The notes beneath the pieces were generated by a model. That model made no database searches, was not told the DNA's origin, and saw only the letters and a program-made list of their open reading frames with translations. From Megalopta genalis (Eukaryota > Arthropoda > Insecta > Hymenoptera > Halictidae), in assembly GCF_051020955.1 (NCBI RefSeq), contig NW_027476377.1, positions 124,001 to 188,000 on the forward strand: a stretch of 64,000 nucleotides of DNA, written 5' to 3'. The translations under genes and the position numbers were made by a program. Of this stretch, positions 1-13,700 are shown piece by piece. Each line of letters opens with the position of its first letter. The first letter of the stretch is position 1.

Positions 1-795
1 TGAAGCTAAGTCTACTACTTTGCATTGATTTGAAGCTGAATCATGTGTTTCGCATGGTCTTGAAGCTAACTCGTTTGTTTCGCCTGCATTTGAAGCTATT
101 TCATTTAAACCGCAAGTATCTGAACCCAAAACATTTGTTTCGCATTGTTTTGAAGCTAAGCCTACTACTTCGCATTGATTTGAAGTTAAACCATGTGTTT
201 CCCTTGGATTTGAAGCTAAGTCGTTTGATTCGCACGCAGTTGAAGCTAAATCATGTTTATCGCAAGTATTTGAAGGTAAATCATTTGTTTCGCATGAATT
301 TGATGCTAAGACTTCTCCTTCGCATTGATTTGAAGTTAAATCATGTGTTTCTCTTGAATTTGAAGCTAACTCGTTTGATTCGCATGCAGTTGAAGCTAAA
401 TCATTTTGATCACAAGTATCAGAATCCAAACTATTTGTTTCGCATTGATTTGAAGCTAAGCCTCCTACTTCGCATTGATTTGAAGTTAAATCATGTGTTT
501 CCCTGGGATTTGAAGCTAACTCGTTCCATTCGCATGCAGTTGACTCTAAATCGTGTTTATCACAAGTATTTGAAGCTAAACCATTTGTTTCGCATGGATT
601 TGAAGTTAAGCCTTCTACTTCATATTGATTTGATGCTAAATCATGTGCTTCGCATGGATTTGAAGCTAACTCGTTTGTTTCGCCTGCATTTGAAGCTATT
701 TCATTTAAACCGCAGGTATTTGAAGGAAATTCATTTGTTTCGCATTGTTTTGAAGCTAAGCCTCCTACTTCGCATTGATTTGAAGTTAATATCAT
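1..795. repeat. Third-tier unit, right part only
   Basis: This is the end of a unit whose start lies outside the window. Its module order matches the last 800 bp of the 8,450-11,150 unit, offset 10,355 bp, including the rarer AAGTATCAGAATCC near 415. It ends at the AATATCATG version of the junction. A + strand open frame (30-830) is a consequence of the repeat, not evidence of a gene. Confidence 0.85.
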
Positions 796-839
796 GTGTT
801 TCTCTTGGATTTGAAGCTATCTCGTTTTAATCGCATGCA
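779..839. repeat. Junction cassette, first of 20 copies (31-bp monomer plus TAA-bearing monomer)
   Basis: A 31-bp monomer (GAAGTTAATATCATGTG in place of GAAGTTAAATCATGTG, one base longer) is followed by a 30-bp monomer with the unusual segment CTATCTCGTTTTAATCG. The same pair recurs with its GTG, or equivalent, at 796, 3197, 5448, 5899, 8450, 11151, 13701, 15952, 16403, 18954, 19405, 21506, 24807, 27808, 30359, 33660, 37111, 40712, 42363 and 44164. Three versions exist: AATATCATG, AATATCGCG and AGTATCATG. The extra base shifts every reading frame, and TTTTAATCG holds a stop on both strands in the otherwise open frames. I use it as the boundary of third-tier units. Confidence 0.9.
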
Positions 840-3196
840 GTTGAAGCTAAACCATGTTTATCACATGTATCTGAATCCAAACCATTTGTTTCGGACAGAT
901 TTGAAGCTAAGCCTCCTACTTCGCATTGATTTGAAGTTAAATCATGTGTTTCCCTGGGATTTGAAGCTAACTCGTTACATTCGCATGCAATTGACTCTAA
1001 ATCGTGTTTATCAGAAGTATTTGAAGTTAAATCATTGGTTTCACATGGATTTGAAGCTAAGCCTTCTACTTCGCATTGATTTGAAGCTAACTCATGTGCT
1101 TCGCATGGATTTGAAGCTAACTCGTTTGTTTCGCCTGCATTTGAAGCTATTTCATTTAAACCGCAGATATTTGAAGGTAATTCATTTGTTTCGCATTGAT
1201 TTGAAGCTAAGACTACTACTTCGCATTGATTTGAATTTAATTCATGTGTTTCTCTTGAATTTGAAGCGAACTCGTTCGATTCGTATGCAGTTGAAACTAA
1301 ATCATGTTTATAACAAGTATTTGAAGCTAAACCATTTGTTTCGCATTGATTTGAAGCTAAGTCTACTACTTTGCATTGATTTGAAGTTAAATCATGTGTT
1401 TCCCTTGAATTTGAAGCTAAGTCGTTTGATTCGCATGCAGTTGAAGCTAAATCATTTTGATCACAAGTATCTGAATCCAAACCATTTGTTTCGCATTGAT
1501 TTGAAGCTAAGCCTCCTACTTCGCATTGATTTGAAGTTAAATCATGTGTTTCTCTTGAATTTGAAGCTAACTCGTTTGATTCGCCTGCATTTGAAGCTAT
1601 TTCATTTAAACCGCAAGTATCTGAACCCAAAACATTTGTTTCGCATTGTTTTGAAGCTAAGCCTACTACTTCGCATTGATTTGAAGTTAAACCATGTGTT
1701 TCCCTTGGATTTGAAGCTAATTCGTTTGATTCGCACGCAGTTGAAGCTAAATCATGTTTATCGCAAGTATTTGAAGGTAAATCATTTGTTTCGCGTGAAT
1801 TTGATGCTAAGACTTCTCCTTCGCATTGATTTGAAGTTAAATCATGTGTTTCTCTTGAATTTGAAGCTAACTCGTTTGATTCGCATGCAGTTGAAGCTAA
1901 ATCATTTTGATCACAAGAATCTGAATCCAAACTATTTGTTTCGCATTGATTTGAACCTAAGCCTCCTACTTCGCATTGATTTGAAGTTAAATCATGTGTT
2001 TCCCTGGGATTTGAAGCTAACTCGTTCCATTCGCATGCAATTGACTCTAAATCGTGTTTATCAGAAGTATTTGAAGCTAAACCATTTCTTTCACATGGAT
2101 TTGAAGCTAAGCCTTCTTCTTCGCATTGATTTGAAGCTAACTCATATGCTTCGCATGGATGTGAAGCTAACTCGTTTGTTTCGCCTGCATTTGAAGCTAT
2201 TTCATTTAAACCGCAGGTATTTGAAGGTAATTCATTTGTTTCGCATTGATTTGAAGCTAAGCCTACTACTTCGCATTGATTTGAAGTTAATTCATGTGTT
2301 TCTCTTGAATTTGAAGCGAACTCGTTCGATTCGTATGCAGTTGAAACTAAATCATGTTTATAACAAGTATTTGAAGCTAAACCATTTGTTTCGCATTGAT
2401 TTGAAGCTAAGCCTTCTTCTTCGCATTGATTTGAAGCTAACTCATATGCTTCGCATGGATGTGAAGCTAACTCGTTTGTTTCGCCTGCATTTGAAGCTAT
2501 TTCATTTAAACCGCAGGTATTTGAAGGTAATTCATTTGTTTCGCATTGATTTGAAGCTAAGCCTACTACTTCGCATTGATTTGAAGTTAATTCATGTGTT
2601 TCTCTTGAATTTGAAGCGAACTCGTTCGATTCGTATGCAGTTGAAACTAAATCATGTTTATCACAAGTATTTGAAGCTAAACCATTTGTTTCGCATTGAT
2701 TTGAAGCTAAGTCTACTACTTTGCATTGATTTGAAGCTGAATCATGTGTTTCGCATGGTCTTGAAGCTAACTCGTTTGTTTCGCCTGCATTTGAAGCTAT
2801 TTCATTTAAACCGCAAGTATCTGAACCCAAAACATTTGTTTCGCATTGTTTTGAAGCTAAGCCTACTACTTCGCATTGATTTGAAGTTAAACCATGTGTT
2901 TCCCTGGGATTTGAAGCTAACTCGTTCCATTCGCATGCAGTTGACTGTAAATCGTGTTTATCACAAGTATTTGAAGCTAAACCATTTGTTTCGCATGGAT
3001 TTGAAGTTAAGCCTTCTACTTCATATTGATTTGATGCTAAATCATGTGCTTCGCATGGATTTGAAGCTAACTCGTTTGTTTCTCCTGCATTTGAAGCTAT
3101 TTCATTTAAACCGCAGGTATTTGAAGGAAATTCATTTGTTTCGCATGGATTTGAAGCTAAGCCTTCTACTTCGCATTGATTTGAAGTTAATATCGC
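796..3196. repeat. Third-tier unit, 2,401 bp (16 modules)
   Basis: The unit has sixteen 150-bp modules plus the one-base junction insertion. Rare markers are TTTCGGACAGATTT near 890 and CTCGTTACATTCG near 992. Both recur only in the unit at 11,151, which identifies that unit as its duplicate. Frames on both strands are open throughout but end at the next junction. Confidence 0.88.
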
Positions 3197-5447
3197 GTGT
3201 TTCTCTTGGATTTGAAGCTATCTCGTTTTAATCGCATGCAGTTGAAGCTAAACCATGTTTATCACATGTATCTGAATCCAAACCATTTGTTTCGCACAGA
3301 TTTGAAGCTAAGCCTCCTACTTCGCATTGATTTGAAGTTAAATCATGTGTTTCCCTGGGATTTGAAGCTAACTCGTTCCATTCGCATGCAGTTGACTGTA
3401 AATCGTGTTTATCACAAGTATTTGAAGCTAAACCATTTGTTTCGCATGGATTTGAAGCTAAGCCTCCTACTTCGCATTGATTTGAAGTTAAATCATGTGT
3501 TTCTCTTGAATTTGAAGCTAACTCGTTTGATTCGCATGCAGTTGAAGCTAAATCATGTTTATAACAAGTATTTGAAGCTAAACCATTTGTTTCGCATTGA
3601 TTTGAAGCTAAGTCTACTACTTTGCATTGATTTGAAGTTAAATCATGTGTTTCCCTTGAATTTGAAGCTAAGTCGTTTGATTCGCATGCAGTTGAAGCTA
3701 AATCATTTTGATCACAAGTATCTGAATCCAAACCATTTGTTTCGCATTGATTTGAAGCTAAGCCTCCTACTTCGCATTGATTTGAAGTTAAATCATGTGT
3801 TTCTCTTGAATTTGAAGCTAACTCGTTTGATTCGCCTGCATTTGAAGCTATTTCATTTAAACCGCAAGTATCTGAACCCAAAACATTTATTTCGCATTGT
3901 TTTGAAGCTAAGCCTACTACTTCGCATTGATTTGAAGTTAAACCATGTGTTTCCCTTGGATTTGAAGCTAATTCGTTTGATTCGCACGCAGTTGAAGCTA
4001 AATCATGTTTATCGCAAGTATTTGAAGGTAAATCATTTGTTTCGCGTGAATTTGATGCTAAGACTTCTCCTTCACATTGATTTGAAGTTAAATCATGTGT
4101 TTCTCTTGAATTTGAAGCTAACTCGTTTGATTCGCATGCAGTTGAAGCTAAATCATTTTGATCACAAGAATCTGAATCCAAACTATTTGTTTCGCATTGA
4201 TTTGAACCTAAGCCTCCTACTTCGCATTGATTTGAAGTTAAATCATGTGTTTCCCTGGGATTTGAAGCTAACTCGTTCCATTCGCATGCAATTGACTCTA
4301 AATCGTGTTTATCAGAAGTATTTGAAGCTAAACCATTTCTTTCACATGGATTTGAAGCTAAGCCTTCTTCTTCGCATTGATTTGAAGCTAACTCATATGC
4401 TTCGCATGGATGTGAAGCTAACTCGTTTGTTTCGCCTGCATTTGAAGCTATTTCATTTAAACCGCAGGTATTTGAAGGTAATTCATTTGTTTCGCATTGA
4501 TTTGAAGCTAAGCCTACTACTTCGCATTGATTTGAAGTTAATTCATGTGTTTCTCTTGAATTTGAAGCGAACTCGTTCGATTCGCATGCAATTGACTCTA
4601 AATCGTGTTTATCAGAAGTATTTGAAGCTAAACCATTTCTTTCGCATTGATTTGAAGCTAAGCCTTCTTCTTCGCATTGATTTGAAGCTAACTCATATGC
4701 TTCGCATGGATGTGAAGCTAACTCGTTTGTTTCGCCTGCATTTGAAGCTATTTCATTTAAACCGCAGGTATTTGAAGGTAATTCATTTGTTTCGCATTGA
4801 TTTGAAGCTAAGCCTACTACTTCGCATTGATTTGAAGTTAATTCATGTGTTTCTCTTGAATTTGAAGCGAACTCGTTCGATTCGTATGCAGTTGAAACTA
4901 AATCATGTTTATCACAAGTATTTGAAGCTAAACCATTTGTTTCGCATTGATTTGAAGCTAAGTCTACTACTTTGCATTGATTTGAAGCTGAATCATGTGT
5001 TTCGCATGGTCTTGAAGCTAACTCGTTTGTTTCGCCTGCATTTGAAGCTATTTCATTTAAACCGCAAGTATCTGAACCCAAAACATTTGTTTCGCATTGT
5101 TTTGAAGCTAAGCCTACTACTTCGCATTGATTTGAAGTTAAACCATGTGTTTCCCTGGGATTTGAAGCTAACTCGTTCCATTCGCATGCAGTTGACTGTA
5201 AATCGTGTTTATCACAAGTATTTGAAGCTAAACCATTTGTTTCGCATGGATTTGAAGTTAAGCCTTCTACTTCATATTGATTTGATGCTAAATCATGTGC
5301 TTCGCATGGATTTGAAGCTAACTCGTTTGTTTCTCCTGCATTTGAAGCTATTTCATTTAAACCGCAGGTATTTGAAGGAAATTCATTTGTTTCGCATGGA
5401 TTTGAAGCTAAGCCTTCTACTTCGCATTGATTTGAAGTTAATATCGC
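3197..5447. repeat. Third-tier unit, 2,251 bp (15 modules)
   Basis: This unit starts at the AATATCGCG version of the junction. It is nearly identical to 13,701-15,951, offset 10,504 bp. By eye the pair differs at only a few bases, including ACATTTATTTCG near 3,890 against ACATTTGTTTCG, CCTTCACATTG near 4,072 against CCTTCGCATTG, and CTCGTTTG near 3,525 against CTCATTTG near 14,030. Confidence 0.88.
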
Positions 5448-5898
5448 GTGTTTCTCTTGGATTTGAAGCTATCTCGTTTTAATCGCATGCAGTTGAAGCT
5501 AAACCATGTTTATCACATGTATCTGAATCCAAACCATTTGTTTCGCACAGATTTGAAGCTAAGCCTCCTACTTCGCATTGATTTGAAGTTAAATCATGTG
5601 TTTCCCTGGGATTTGAAGCTAACTCGTTCCATTCGCATGCAGTTGACTGTAAATCGTGTTTATCACAAGTATTTGAAGCTAAACCATTTGTTTCGCATGG
5701 ATTTGAAGTTAAGCCTTCTACTTCATATTGATTTGATGCTAAATCATGTGCTTCGCATGGATTTGAAGCTAACTCGTTTGTTTCGCCTTCATTTGAAGCT
5801 ATTTCATTTAAACCGCAGGTATTTGAAGGAAATTCATTTGTTTCGCATGGATTTGAAGCTAAGCCTTCTACTTCGCATTGATTTGAAGTTAATATCGC
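5448..5898. repeat. Short third-tier unit, 451 bp (3 modules)
   Basis: Only three modules lie between two junctions. It carries the private marker TTTCGCCTTCATTTG (near 5,781), where other T2 monomers read CCTGCATTTG. The marker is found again only in the 451-bp units at 15,952 and 18,954, so the three are copies of one deletion product. Confidence 0.88.
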
Positions 5899-8449
5899 GT
5901 GTTTCTCTTGGATTTGAAGCTATCTCGTTTTAATCGCATGCAGTTGAAGCTAAACCATGTTTATCACATGTATCTGAATCCAAACCATTTGTTTCGCACA
6001 GATTTGAAGCTAAGCCTCCTACTTCGCATTGATTTGAAGTTAAATCATGTGTTTCTCTTGAATTTGAAGCTAACTCGTTTGATTCGCATGCAGTTGAAGC
6101 TAAATCATTTTGTTCACAAGTATCTGAACCCAAAACATTTGTTTCGCATTGTTTTGAAGCTAAGCCTACTACTTCGCATTGATTTGAAGTTAAGCCATGT
6201 GTTTCCCTTGGATTTGAAGCTAAGTCGTTTGATTCGCACGCAGTTGAAGCTAAATCATGTTTATCGCAAGTATTTGAAGGTAAATCATTTGTTTCGCATG
6301 AATTTGATGCTAAGACTTCTCCTTCGCATTGATTTGAAGTTAAATCATGTGTTTCTCTTGAATTTGAAGCTAACTCGTTTGATTCGCATGCAGTTGAAGC
6401 TAAATCATTTTGATCACAAGTATCTGAATCCAAACTATTTGTTTCGCATTGATTTGAACCTAAGCCTCCTACTTCGCATTGATTTGAAGTTAAATCATGT
6501 GTTTCCCTGGGATTTGAAGCTAACTCGTTCCATTCGCATGCAATTGACTCTAAATCGCGTTTATCAGAAGTATTTGAAGCTAAACCATTTCTTTCACATG
6601 GATTTGAAGCTAAGCCTTCTACTTCGCATTGATTTGAAGCTAACTCATGTGCTTCGCATGGATTTGAAGCTAACTCGTTTGTTTCGCCTGCATTTGAAGC
6701 TATTTCATTTAAACCGCAGATATTTGAAGGTAATTCATTTGTTTCGCATTGATTTGAAGCTAAGACTACTACTTCGCATTGATTTGAATTTAATTCATGT
6801 GTTTCTCTTGAATTTGAAGCGAACTCGTTCGATTCGTATGCAGTTGAAACTAAATCATGTTTATAACAAGTATTTGAAGCTAAACCATTTGTTTCGCATT
6901 GATTTGAAGCTAAGTCTACTACTTTGCATTGATTTGAAGTTAAATCATGTGTTTCCCTTGAATTTGAAGCTAAGTCGTTTGATTCGCATGCAGTTGAAGC
7001 TAAATCATTTTGATCACAAGTATCTGAATCCAAACCATTTGTTTCGCATTGATTTGAAGCTAAGCCTCCTACTTCGCATTGATTTGAAGTTAAATCATGT
7101 GTTTCTCTTGAATTTGAAGCTAACTCGTTTGATTCGCATGCAGTTGAAGCTAAATCATTTTGATCACAAGAATCTGAATCCAAACTATTTGTTTCGCATT
7201 GATTTGAACCTAAGCCTCCTACTTCGCATTGATTTGAAGTTAAATCATGTGTTTCCCTGGGATTTGAAGCTAACTCGTTCCATTCGCATGCAATTGACTC
7301 TAAATCGTGTTTATCAGAAGTATTTGAAGCTAAACCATTTCTTTCACATGGATTTGAAGCTAAGCCTTCTTCTTCGCATTGATTTGAAGCTAACTCATAT
7401 GCTTCGCATGGATGTGAAGCTAACTCGTTTGTTTCGCCTGCATTTGAAGCTATTTCATTTAAACCGCAGGTATTTGAAGGTAATTCATTTGTTTCGCATT
7501 GATTTGAAGCTAAGCCTACTACATCGCATTGATTTGAAGTTAATTCATGTGTTTCTCTTGAATTTGAAGCGAACTCGTTCGATTCGTATGCAGTTGAAAC
7601 TAAATCATGTTTATAACAAGTATTTGAAGCTAAACCATTTGTTTCGCATTGATTTGAAGCTAAGCCTTCTTCTTCGCATTGATTTGAAGCTAACTCATAT
7701 GCTTCGCATGGATGTGAAGCTAACTCGTTTGTTTCGCCTGCATTTGAAGCTATTTCATTTAAACCGCAGGTATTTGAAGGTAATTCATTTGTTTCGCATT
7801 GATTTGAAGCTAAGCCTACTACTTCGCATTGATTTGAAGTTAATTCATGTGTTTCTCTTGAATTTGAAGCGAACTCGTTCGATTCGTATGCAGTTGAAAC
7901 TAAATCATGTTTATCACAAGTATTTGAAGCTAAACCATTTGTTTCGCATTGATTTGAAGCTAAGTCTACAACTTTGCATTGATTTGAAGCTGAATCATGT
8001 GTTTCGCATGGTCTTGAAGCTAACTCGTTTGTTTCGCCTGCATTTGAAGCTATTTCATTTAAACCGCAAGTATCTGAACCCAAAACATTTGTTTCGCATT
8101 GTTTTGAAGCTAAGCCTACTACTTCGCATTGATTTGAAGTTAAACCATGTGTTTCCCTGGGATTTGAAGCTAACTCGTTCCATTCGCATGCAGTTGACTC
8201 TAAATCGTGTTTATCACAAGTATTTGAAGCTAAACCATTTGTTTCGCATGGATTTGAAGTTAAGCCTTCTACTTCATATTGATTTGATGCTAAATCATGT
8301 GCTTCGCATGGATTTGAAGCTAACTCGTTTGTTTCGCCTGCATTTGAAGCTATTTCATTTAAACCGCAGGTATTTGAAGGAAATTCATTTGTTTCGCATG
8401 GATTTGAAGCTAAGCCTTCTACTTCGCATTGATTTGAAGTTAATATCGC
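5899..8449. repeat. Third-tier unit, 2,551 bp (17 modules)
   Basis: This unit is nearly identical to 16,403-18,953 until about 7.6 kb. The two then differ by one exchanged module segment (about 7,580-7,650 against 18,081-18,155) and again after about 8.2 kb. Private changes include AAATCGCGTTTATC near 6,552 and CTACTACATCGC near 7,516. Confidence 0.87.
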
Positions 8450-11150
8450 GTGTTTCTCTTGGATTTGAAGCTATCTCGTTTTAATCGCATGCAGTTGAAG
8501 CTAAACCATGTTTATCACATGTATCTGAATCCAAACCATTTGTTTCGCACAGATTTGAAGCTAAGCCTCCTACTTCGCATTGATTTGAAGTTAAATCATG
8601 TGTTTCCCTGGGATTTGAAGCTAACTCGTTCCATTCGCATGCAATTGACTCTAAATCGTGTTTATCAGAAGTATTTGAAGTTAAACCATTTGTTTCACAT
8701 GGATTTGAAGCTAAGCCTTCTACTTCGCATTGATTTGAAGCTAACTCATGTGATTCTCTTGAATTTGAAGCGAACTCGTTCGATTCGCATGCAGTTGAAA
8801 CTAAATCATGTTTATCACAAGTATTTGAAGCTAAACCATTTGTTTCGCACTGATTTGAAGCTAAGTCTACTACTTTGCATTGATTTGAAGTTAAATCATG
8901 TGTTTCCCTTGAATTTGAAGCTAACTCGTTTGATTCGCATGCAGTTGAAACTAAATCATTTTGTTCACAAGTATCTGAACCCAAAACATTTGTTTCGCAT
9001 TGTTTTGAAGCTAAGCCTACTACTTCGCATTGATTTGAAGTTAATTCATGTGTTTCTCTTGAATTTGAAGCTAAGTCGTTTGATTCGCATGCAGTTGAAG
9101 CTAAATCATTTTGATCACAAGTATCTGAATCCAAACCATTTGTTTCGCATTGATTTGAAGCTAAGCCTCCTACTTCGCATTGATTTGAAGTTAAATCATG
9201 TGTTTCTCTTGAATTTGAAGCTAACTCGTTTGATTCGCATGCAGTTGAAGCTAATTCATTTTGTTCACAAGTATCTGAACCCAAAACATTTGTTTCGCAT
9301 TGTTTTGAAGCTAAGCCTACTACTTCGCATTGATTTGAAGTTAAACCATGTGTTTCCCTTGGATTTGAAGCTAAGTCGTTTGATTCGCACGCAGTTGAAG
9401 CTAAATCATGTTTATCGCAAGTATTTGAAGGTAAATCATTTGTTTCGCATGAATTTGATGCTAAGACTTCTCCTTCGCATTGATTTGAAGTTAAATCATG
9501 TGTTTCTCTTGAATTTGAAGCTAACTCGTTTGATTCGCATGCAGTTGAAGCTAAATCATTTTGTTCACAAGTATCTGAACCCAAAACATTTGTTTCGCAT
9601 TGTTTTGAAGCTAAGCCTACTACTTCGCATTGATTTGAAGTTAAACCATGTGTTTCCCTTGGATTTGAAGCTAAGTCGTTTGATTCGCACGCAGTTGAAG
9701 CTAAATCATGTTTATCGCAAGTATTTGAAGGTAAATCATTTGTTTCGCATGAATTTGATGCTAAGACTTCTCCTTCGCATTGATTTGAAGTTAAATCATG
9801 TGTTTCTCTTGAATTTGAAGCTAACTCGTTTGATTCGCATGCAGTTGAAGCTAAATCATTTTGATCACAAGAATCTGAATCCAAACTATTTGTTTCGCAT
9901 TGATTTGAACCTAAGCCTCCTACTTCGCATTGATTTGAAGTTAAATCATGTGTTTCCCTGGGATTTGAAGCTAACTCGTTCCATTCGCATGCAATTGACT
10001 CTAAATCGTGTTTATCAGAAGTATTTGAAGCTAAACCATTTCTTTCACATGGATTTGAAGCTAAGCCTTCTTCTTCGCATTGATTTGAAGCTAACTCATA
10101 TGCTTCGCATGGATGTGAAGCTAACTCGTTTGTTTCGCCTGCATTTGAAGCTATTTCATTTAAACCGCAGGTATTTGAAGGTAATTCATTTGTTTCGCAT
10201 TGATTTGAAGCTAAGCCTACTACTTCGCATTGATTTGAAGTTAATTCATGTGTTTCTCTTGAATTTGAAGCGAACTCGTTCGATTCGTATGCAGTTGAAA
10301 CTAAATCATGTTTATCACAAGTATTTGAAGCTAAACCATTTGTTTCGCATTGATTTGAAGCTAAGTCTACTACTTTGCATTGATTTGAAGCTGAATCATG
10401 TGTTTCGCATGGTCTTGAAGCTAACTCGTTTGTTTCGCCTGCATTTGAAGCTATTTCATTTAAACCGCAAGTATCTGAACCCAAAACATTTGTTTCGCAT
10501 TGTTTTGAAGCTAAGCCTACTACTTCGCATTGATTTGAAGTTAAACCATGTGTTTCCCTTGGATTTGAAGCTAAGTCGTTTGATTCGCACGCAGTTGAAG
10601 CTAAATCATGTTTATCGCAAGTATTTGAAGGTAAATCATTTGTTTCGCATGAATTTGATGCTAAGACTTCTCCTTCGCATTGATTTGAAGTTAAATCATG
10701 TGTTTCTCTTGAATTTGAAGCTAACTCGTTTGATTCGCATGCAGTTGAAGCTAAATCATTTTGATCACAAGTATCAGAATCCAAACTATTTGTTTCGCAT
10801 TGATTTGAAGCTAAGCCTCCTACTTCGCATTGATTTGAAGTTAAATCATGTGTTTCCCTGGGATTTGAAGCTAACTCGTTCCATTCGCATGCAGTTGACT
10901 CTAAATCGTGTTTATCACAAGTATTTGAAGCTAAACCATTTGTTTCGCATGGATTTGAAGTTAAGCCTTCTACTTCATATTGATTTGATGCTAAATCATG
11001 TGCTTCGCATGGATTTGAAGCTAACTCGTTTGTTTCGCCTGCATTTGAAGCTATTTCATTTAAACCGCAGGTATTTGAAGGAAATTCATTTGTTTCGCAT
11101 TGTTTTGAAGCTAAGCCTCCTACTTCGCATTGATTTGAAGTTAATATCAT
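8450..11150. repeat. Third-tier unit, 2,701 bp (18 modules)
   Basis: The unit has eighteen modules. The module pair around 9,241-9,540 is repeated immediately at about 9,541-9,840 (300-bp period), a local two-module tandem duplication. The last 800 bp equal the partial unit at the left window edge. Confidence 0.85.
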
Positions 11151-13700
11151 GTGTTTCTCTTGGATTTGAAGCTATCTCGTTTTAATCGCATGCAGTTGAA
11201 GCTAAACCATGTTTATCACATGTATCTGAATCCAAACCATTTGTTTCGGACAGATTTGAAGCTAAGCCTCCTACTTCGCATTGATTTGAAGTTAAATCAT
11301 GTGTTTCCCTGGGATTTGAAGCTAACTCGTTACATTCGCATGCAATTGACTCTAAATCGTGTTTATCAGAAGTATTTGAAGTTAAATCATTGGTTTCACA
11401 TGGATTTGAAGCTAAGCCTTCTACTTCGCATTGATTTGAAGCTAACTCATGTGCTTCGCATGGATTTGAAGCTAACTCGTTTGTTTCGCCTGCATTTGAA
11501 GCTATTTCATTTAAACCGCAGATATTTGAAGGTAATTCATTTGTTTCGCATTGATTTGAAGCTAAGACTACTACTTCGCATTGATTTGAATTTAATTCAT
11601 GTGTTTCTCTTGAATTTGAAGCGAACTCGTTCGATTCGTATGCAGTTGAAACTAAATCATGTTTATAACAAGTATTTGAAGCTAAACCATTTGTTTCGCA
11701 TTGATTTGAAGCTAAGTCTACTACTTTGCATTGATTTGAAGTTAAATCATGTGTTTCCCTTGAATTTGAAGCTAAGTCGTTTCATTCGCATGCAGTTGAA
11801 GCTAAATCATTTTGATCACAAGTATCTGAATCCAAACCATTTGTTTCGCATTGATTTGAAGCTAAGCCTCCTACTTCGCATTGATTTGAAGTTAAATCAT
11901 GTGTTTCTCTTGAATTTGAAGCTAACTCGTTTGATTCGCATGCAGTTGAAGCTAAATCATTTTGTTCACAAGTATCTGAACCCAAAACATTTGTTTCGCA
12001 TTGTTTTGAAGCTAAGCCTCCTACTTCGCATTGATTTGAAGTTAAATCATGTGTTTCTCTTGAATTTGAAGCTAACTCGTTTGATTCGCCTGCATTTGAA
12101 GCTATTTCATTTAAACCGCAAGTATCTGAACCCAAAACATTTGTTTCGCATTGTTTTGAAGCTAAGCCTACTACTTCGCATTGATTTGAAGTTAAACCAT
12201 GTGTTTCCCTTGGATTTGAAGCTAATTCGTTTGATTCGCACGCAGTTGAAGCTAAATCATGTTTATCGCAAGTATTTGAAGGTAAATCATTTGTTTCGCG
12301 TGAATTTGATGCTAAGACTTCTCCTTCGCATTGATTTGAAGTTAAATCATGTGTTTCTCTTGAATTTGAAGCTAACTCGTTTGATTCGCATGCAGTTGAA
12401 GCTAAATCATTTTGATCACAAGAATCTGAATCCAAACTATTTGTTTCGCATTGATTTGAACCTAAGCCTCCTACTTCGCATTGATTTGAAGTTAAATCAT
12501 GTGTTTCCCTGGGATTTGAAGCTAACTCGTTCCATTCGCATGCAATTGACTCTAAATCGTGTTTATCAGAAGTATTTGAAGCTAAACCATTTCTTTCACA
12601 TGGATTTGAAGCTAAGCCTTCTTCTTCGCATTGATTTGAAGCTAACTCATATGCTTCGCATGGATGTGAAGCTAACTCGTTTGTTTCGCCTGCATTTGAA
12701 GCTATTTCATTTAAACCGCAGGTATTTGAAGGTAATTCATTTGTTTCGCATTGATTTGAAGCTAAGCCTACTACTTCGCATTGATTTGAAGTTAATTCAT
12801 GTGTTTCTCTTGAATTTGAAGCGAACTCGTTCGATTCGTATGCAGTTGAAACTAAATCATGTTTATAACAAGTATTTGAAGCTAAACCATTTGTTTCGCA
12901 TTGATTTGAAGCTAAGCCTTCTTCTTCGCATTGATTTGAAGCTAACTCATATGCTTCGCATGGATGTGAAGCTAACTCGTTTGTTTCGCCTGCATTTGAA
13001 GCTATTTCATTTAAACCGCAGGTATTTGAAGGTAATTCATTTGTTTCGCATTGATTTGAAGCTAAGCCTACTACTTCGCATTGATTTGAAGTTAATTCAT
13101 GTGTTTCTCTTGAATTTGAAGCGAACTCGTTCGATTCGTATGCAGTTGAAACTAAATCATGTTTATCACAAGTATTTGAAGCTAAACCATTTGTTTCGCA
13201 TTGATTTGAAGCTAAGTCTACTACTTTGCATTGATTTGAAGCTGAATCATGTGTTTCGCATGGTCTTGAAGCTAACTCGTTTGTTTCGCCTGCATTTGAA
13301 GCTATTTCATTTAAACCGCAAGTATCTGAACCCAAAACATTTGTTTCGCATTGTTTTGAAGCTAAGCCTACTACTTCGCATTGATTTGAAGTTAAACCAT
13401 GTGTTTCCCTGGATTTGAAGCTAACTCGTTCCATTCGCATGCAGTTGACTGTAAATCGTGTTTATCACAAGTATTTGAAGCTAAACCATTTGTTTCGCAT
13501 GGATTTGAAGTTAAGCCTTCTACTTCATATTGATTTGATGCTAAATCATGTGCTTCGCATGGATTTGAAGCTAACTCGTTTGTTTCTCCTGCATTTGAAG
13601 CTATTTCATTTAAACCGCAGGTATTTGAAGGAAATTCATTTGTTTCGCATGGATTTGAAGCTAAGCCTTCTACTTCGCATTGATTTGAAGTTAATATCGC
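11151..13700. repeat. Third-tier unit, 2,550 bp; duplicate of 796-3,196 with an added module
   Basis: The unit shares TTTCGGACAGATTT and CTCGTTACATTCG with the first complete unit. It has one additional 150-bp module near 11.95-12.1 kb and lacks one G near 13,411 (CCCTGGATTT where other copies have CCCTGGGATTT). 2,401 + 150 - 1 gives 2,550. The missing G shifts all open frames for the last 290 bp. Confidence 0.87.
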
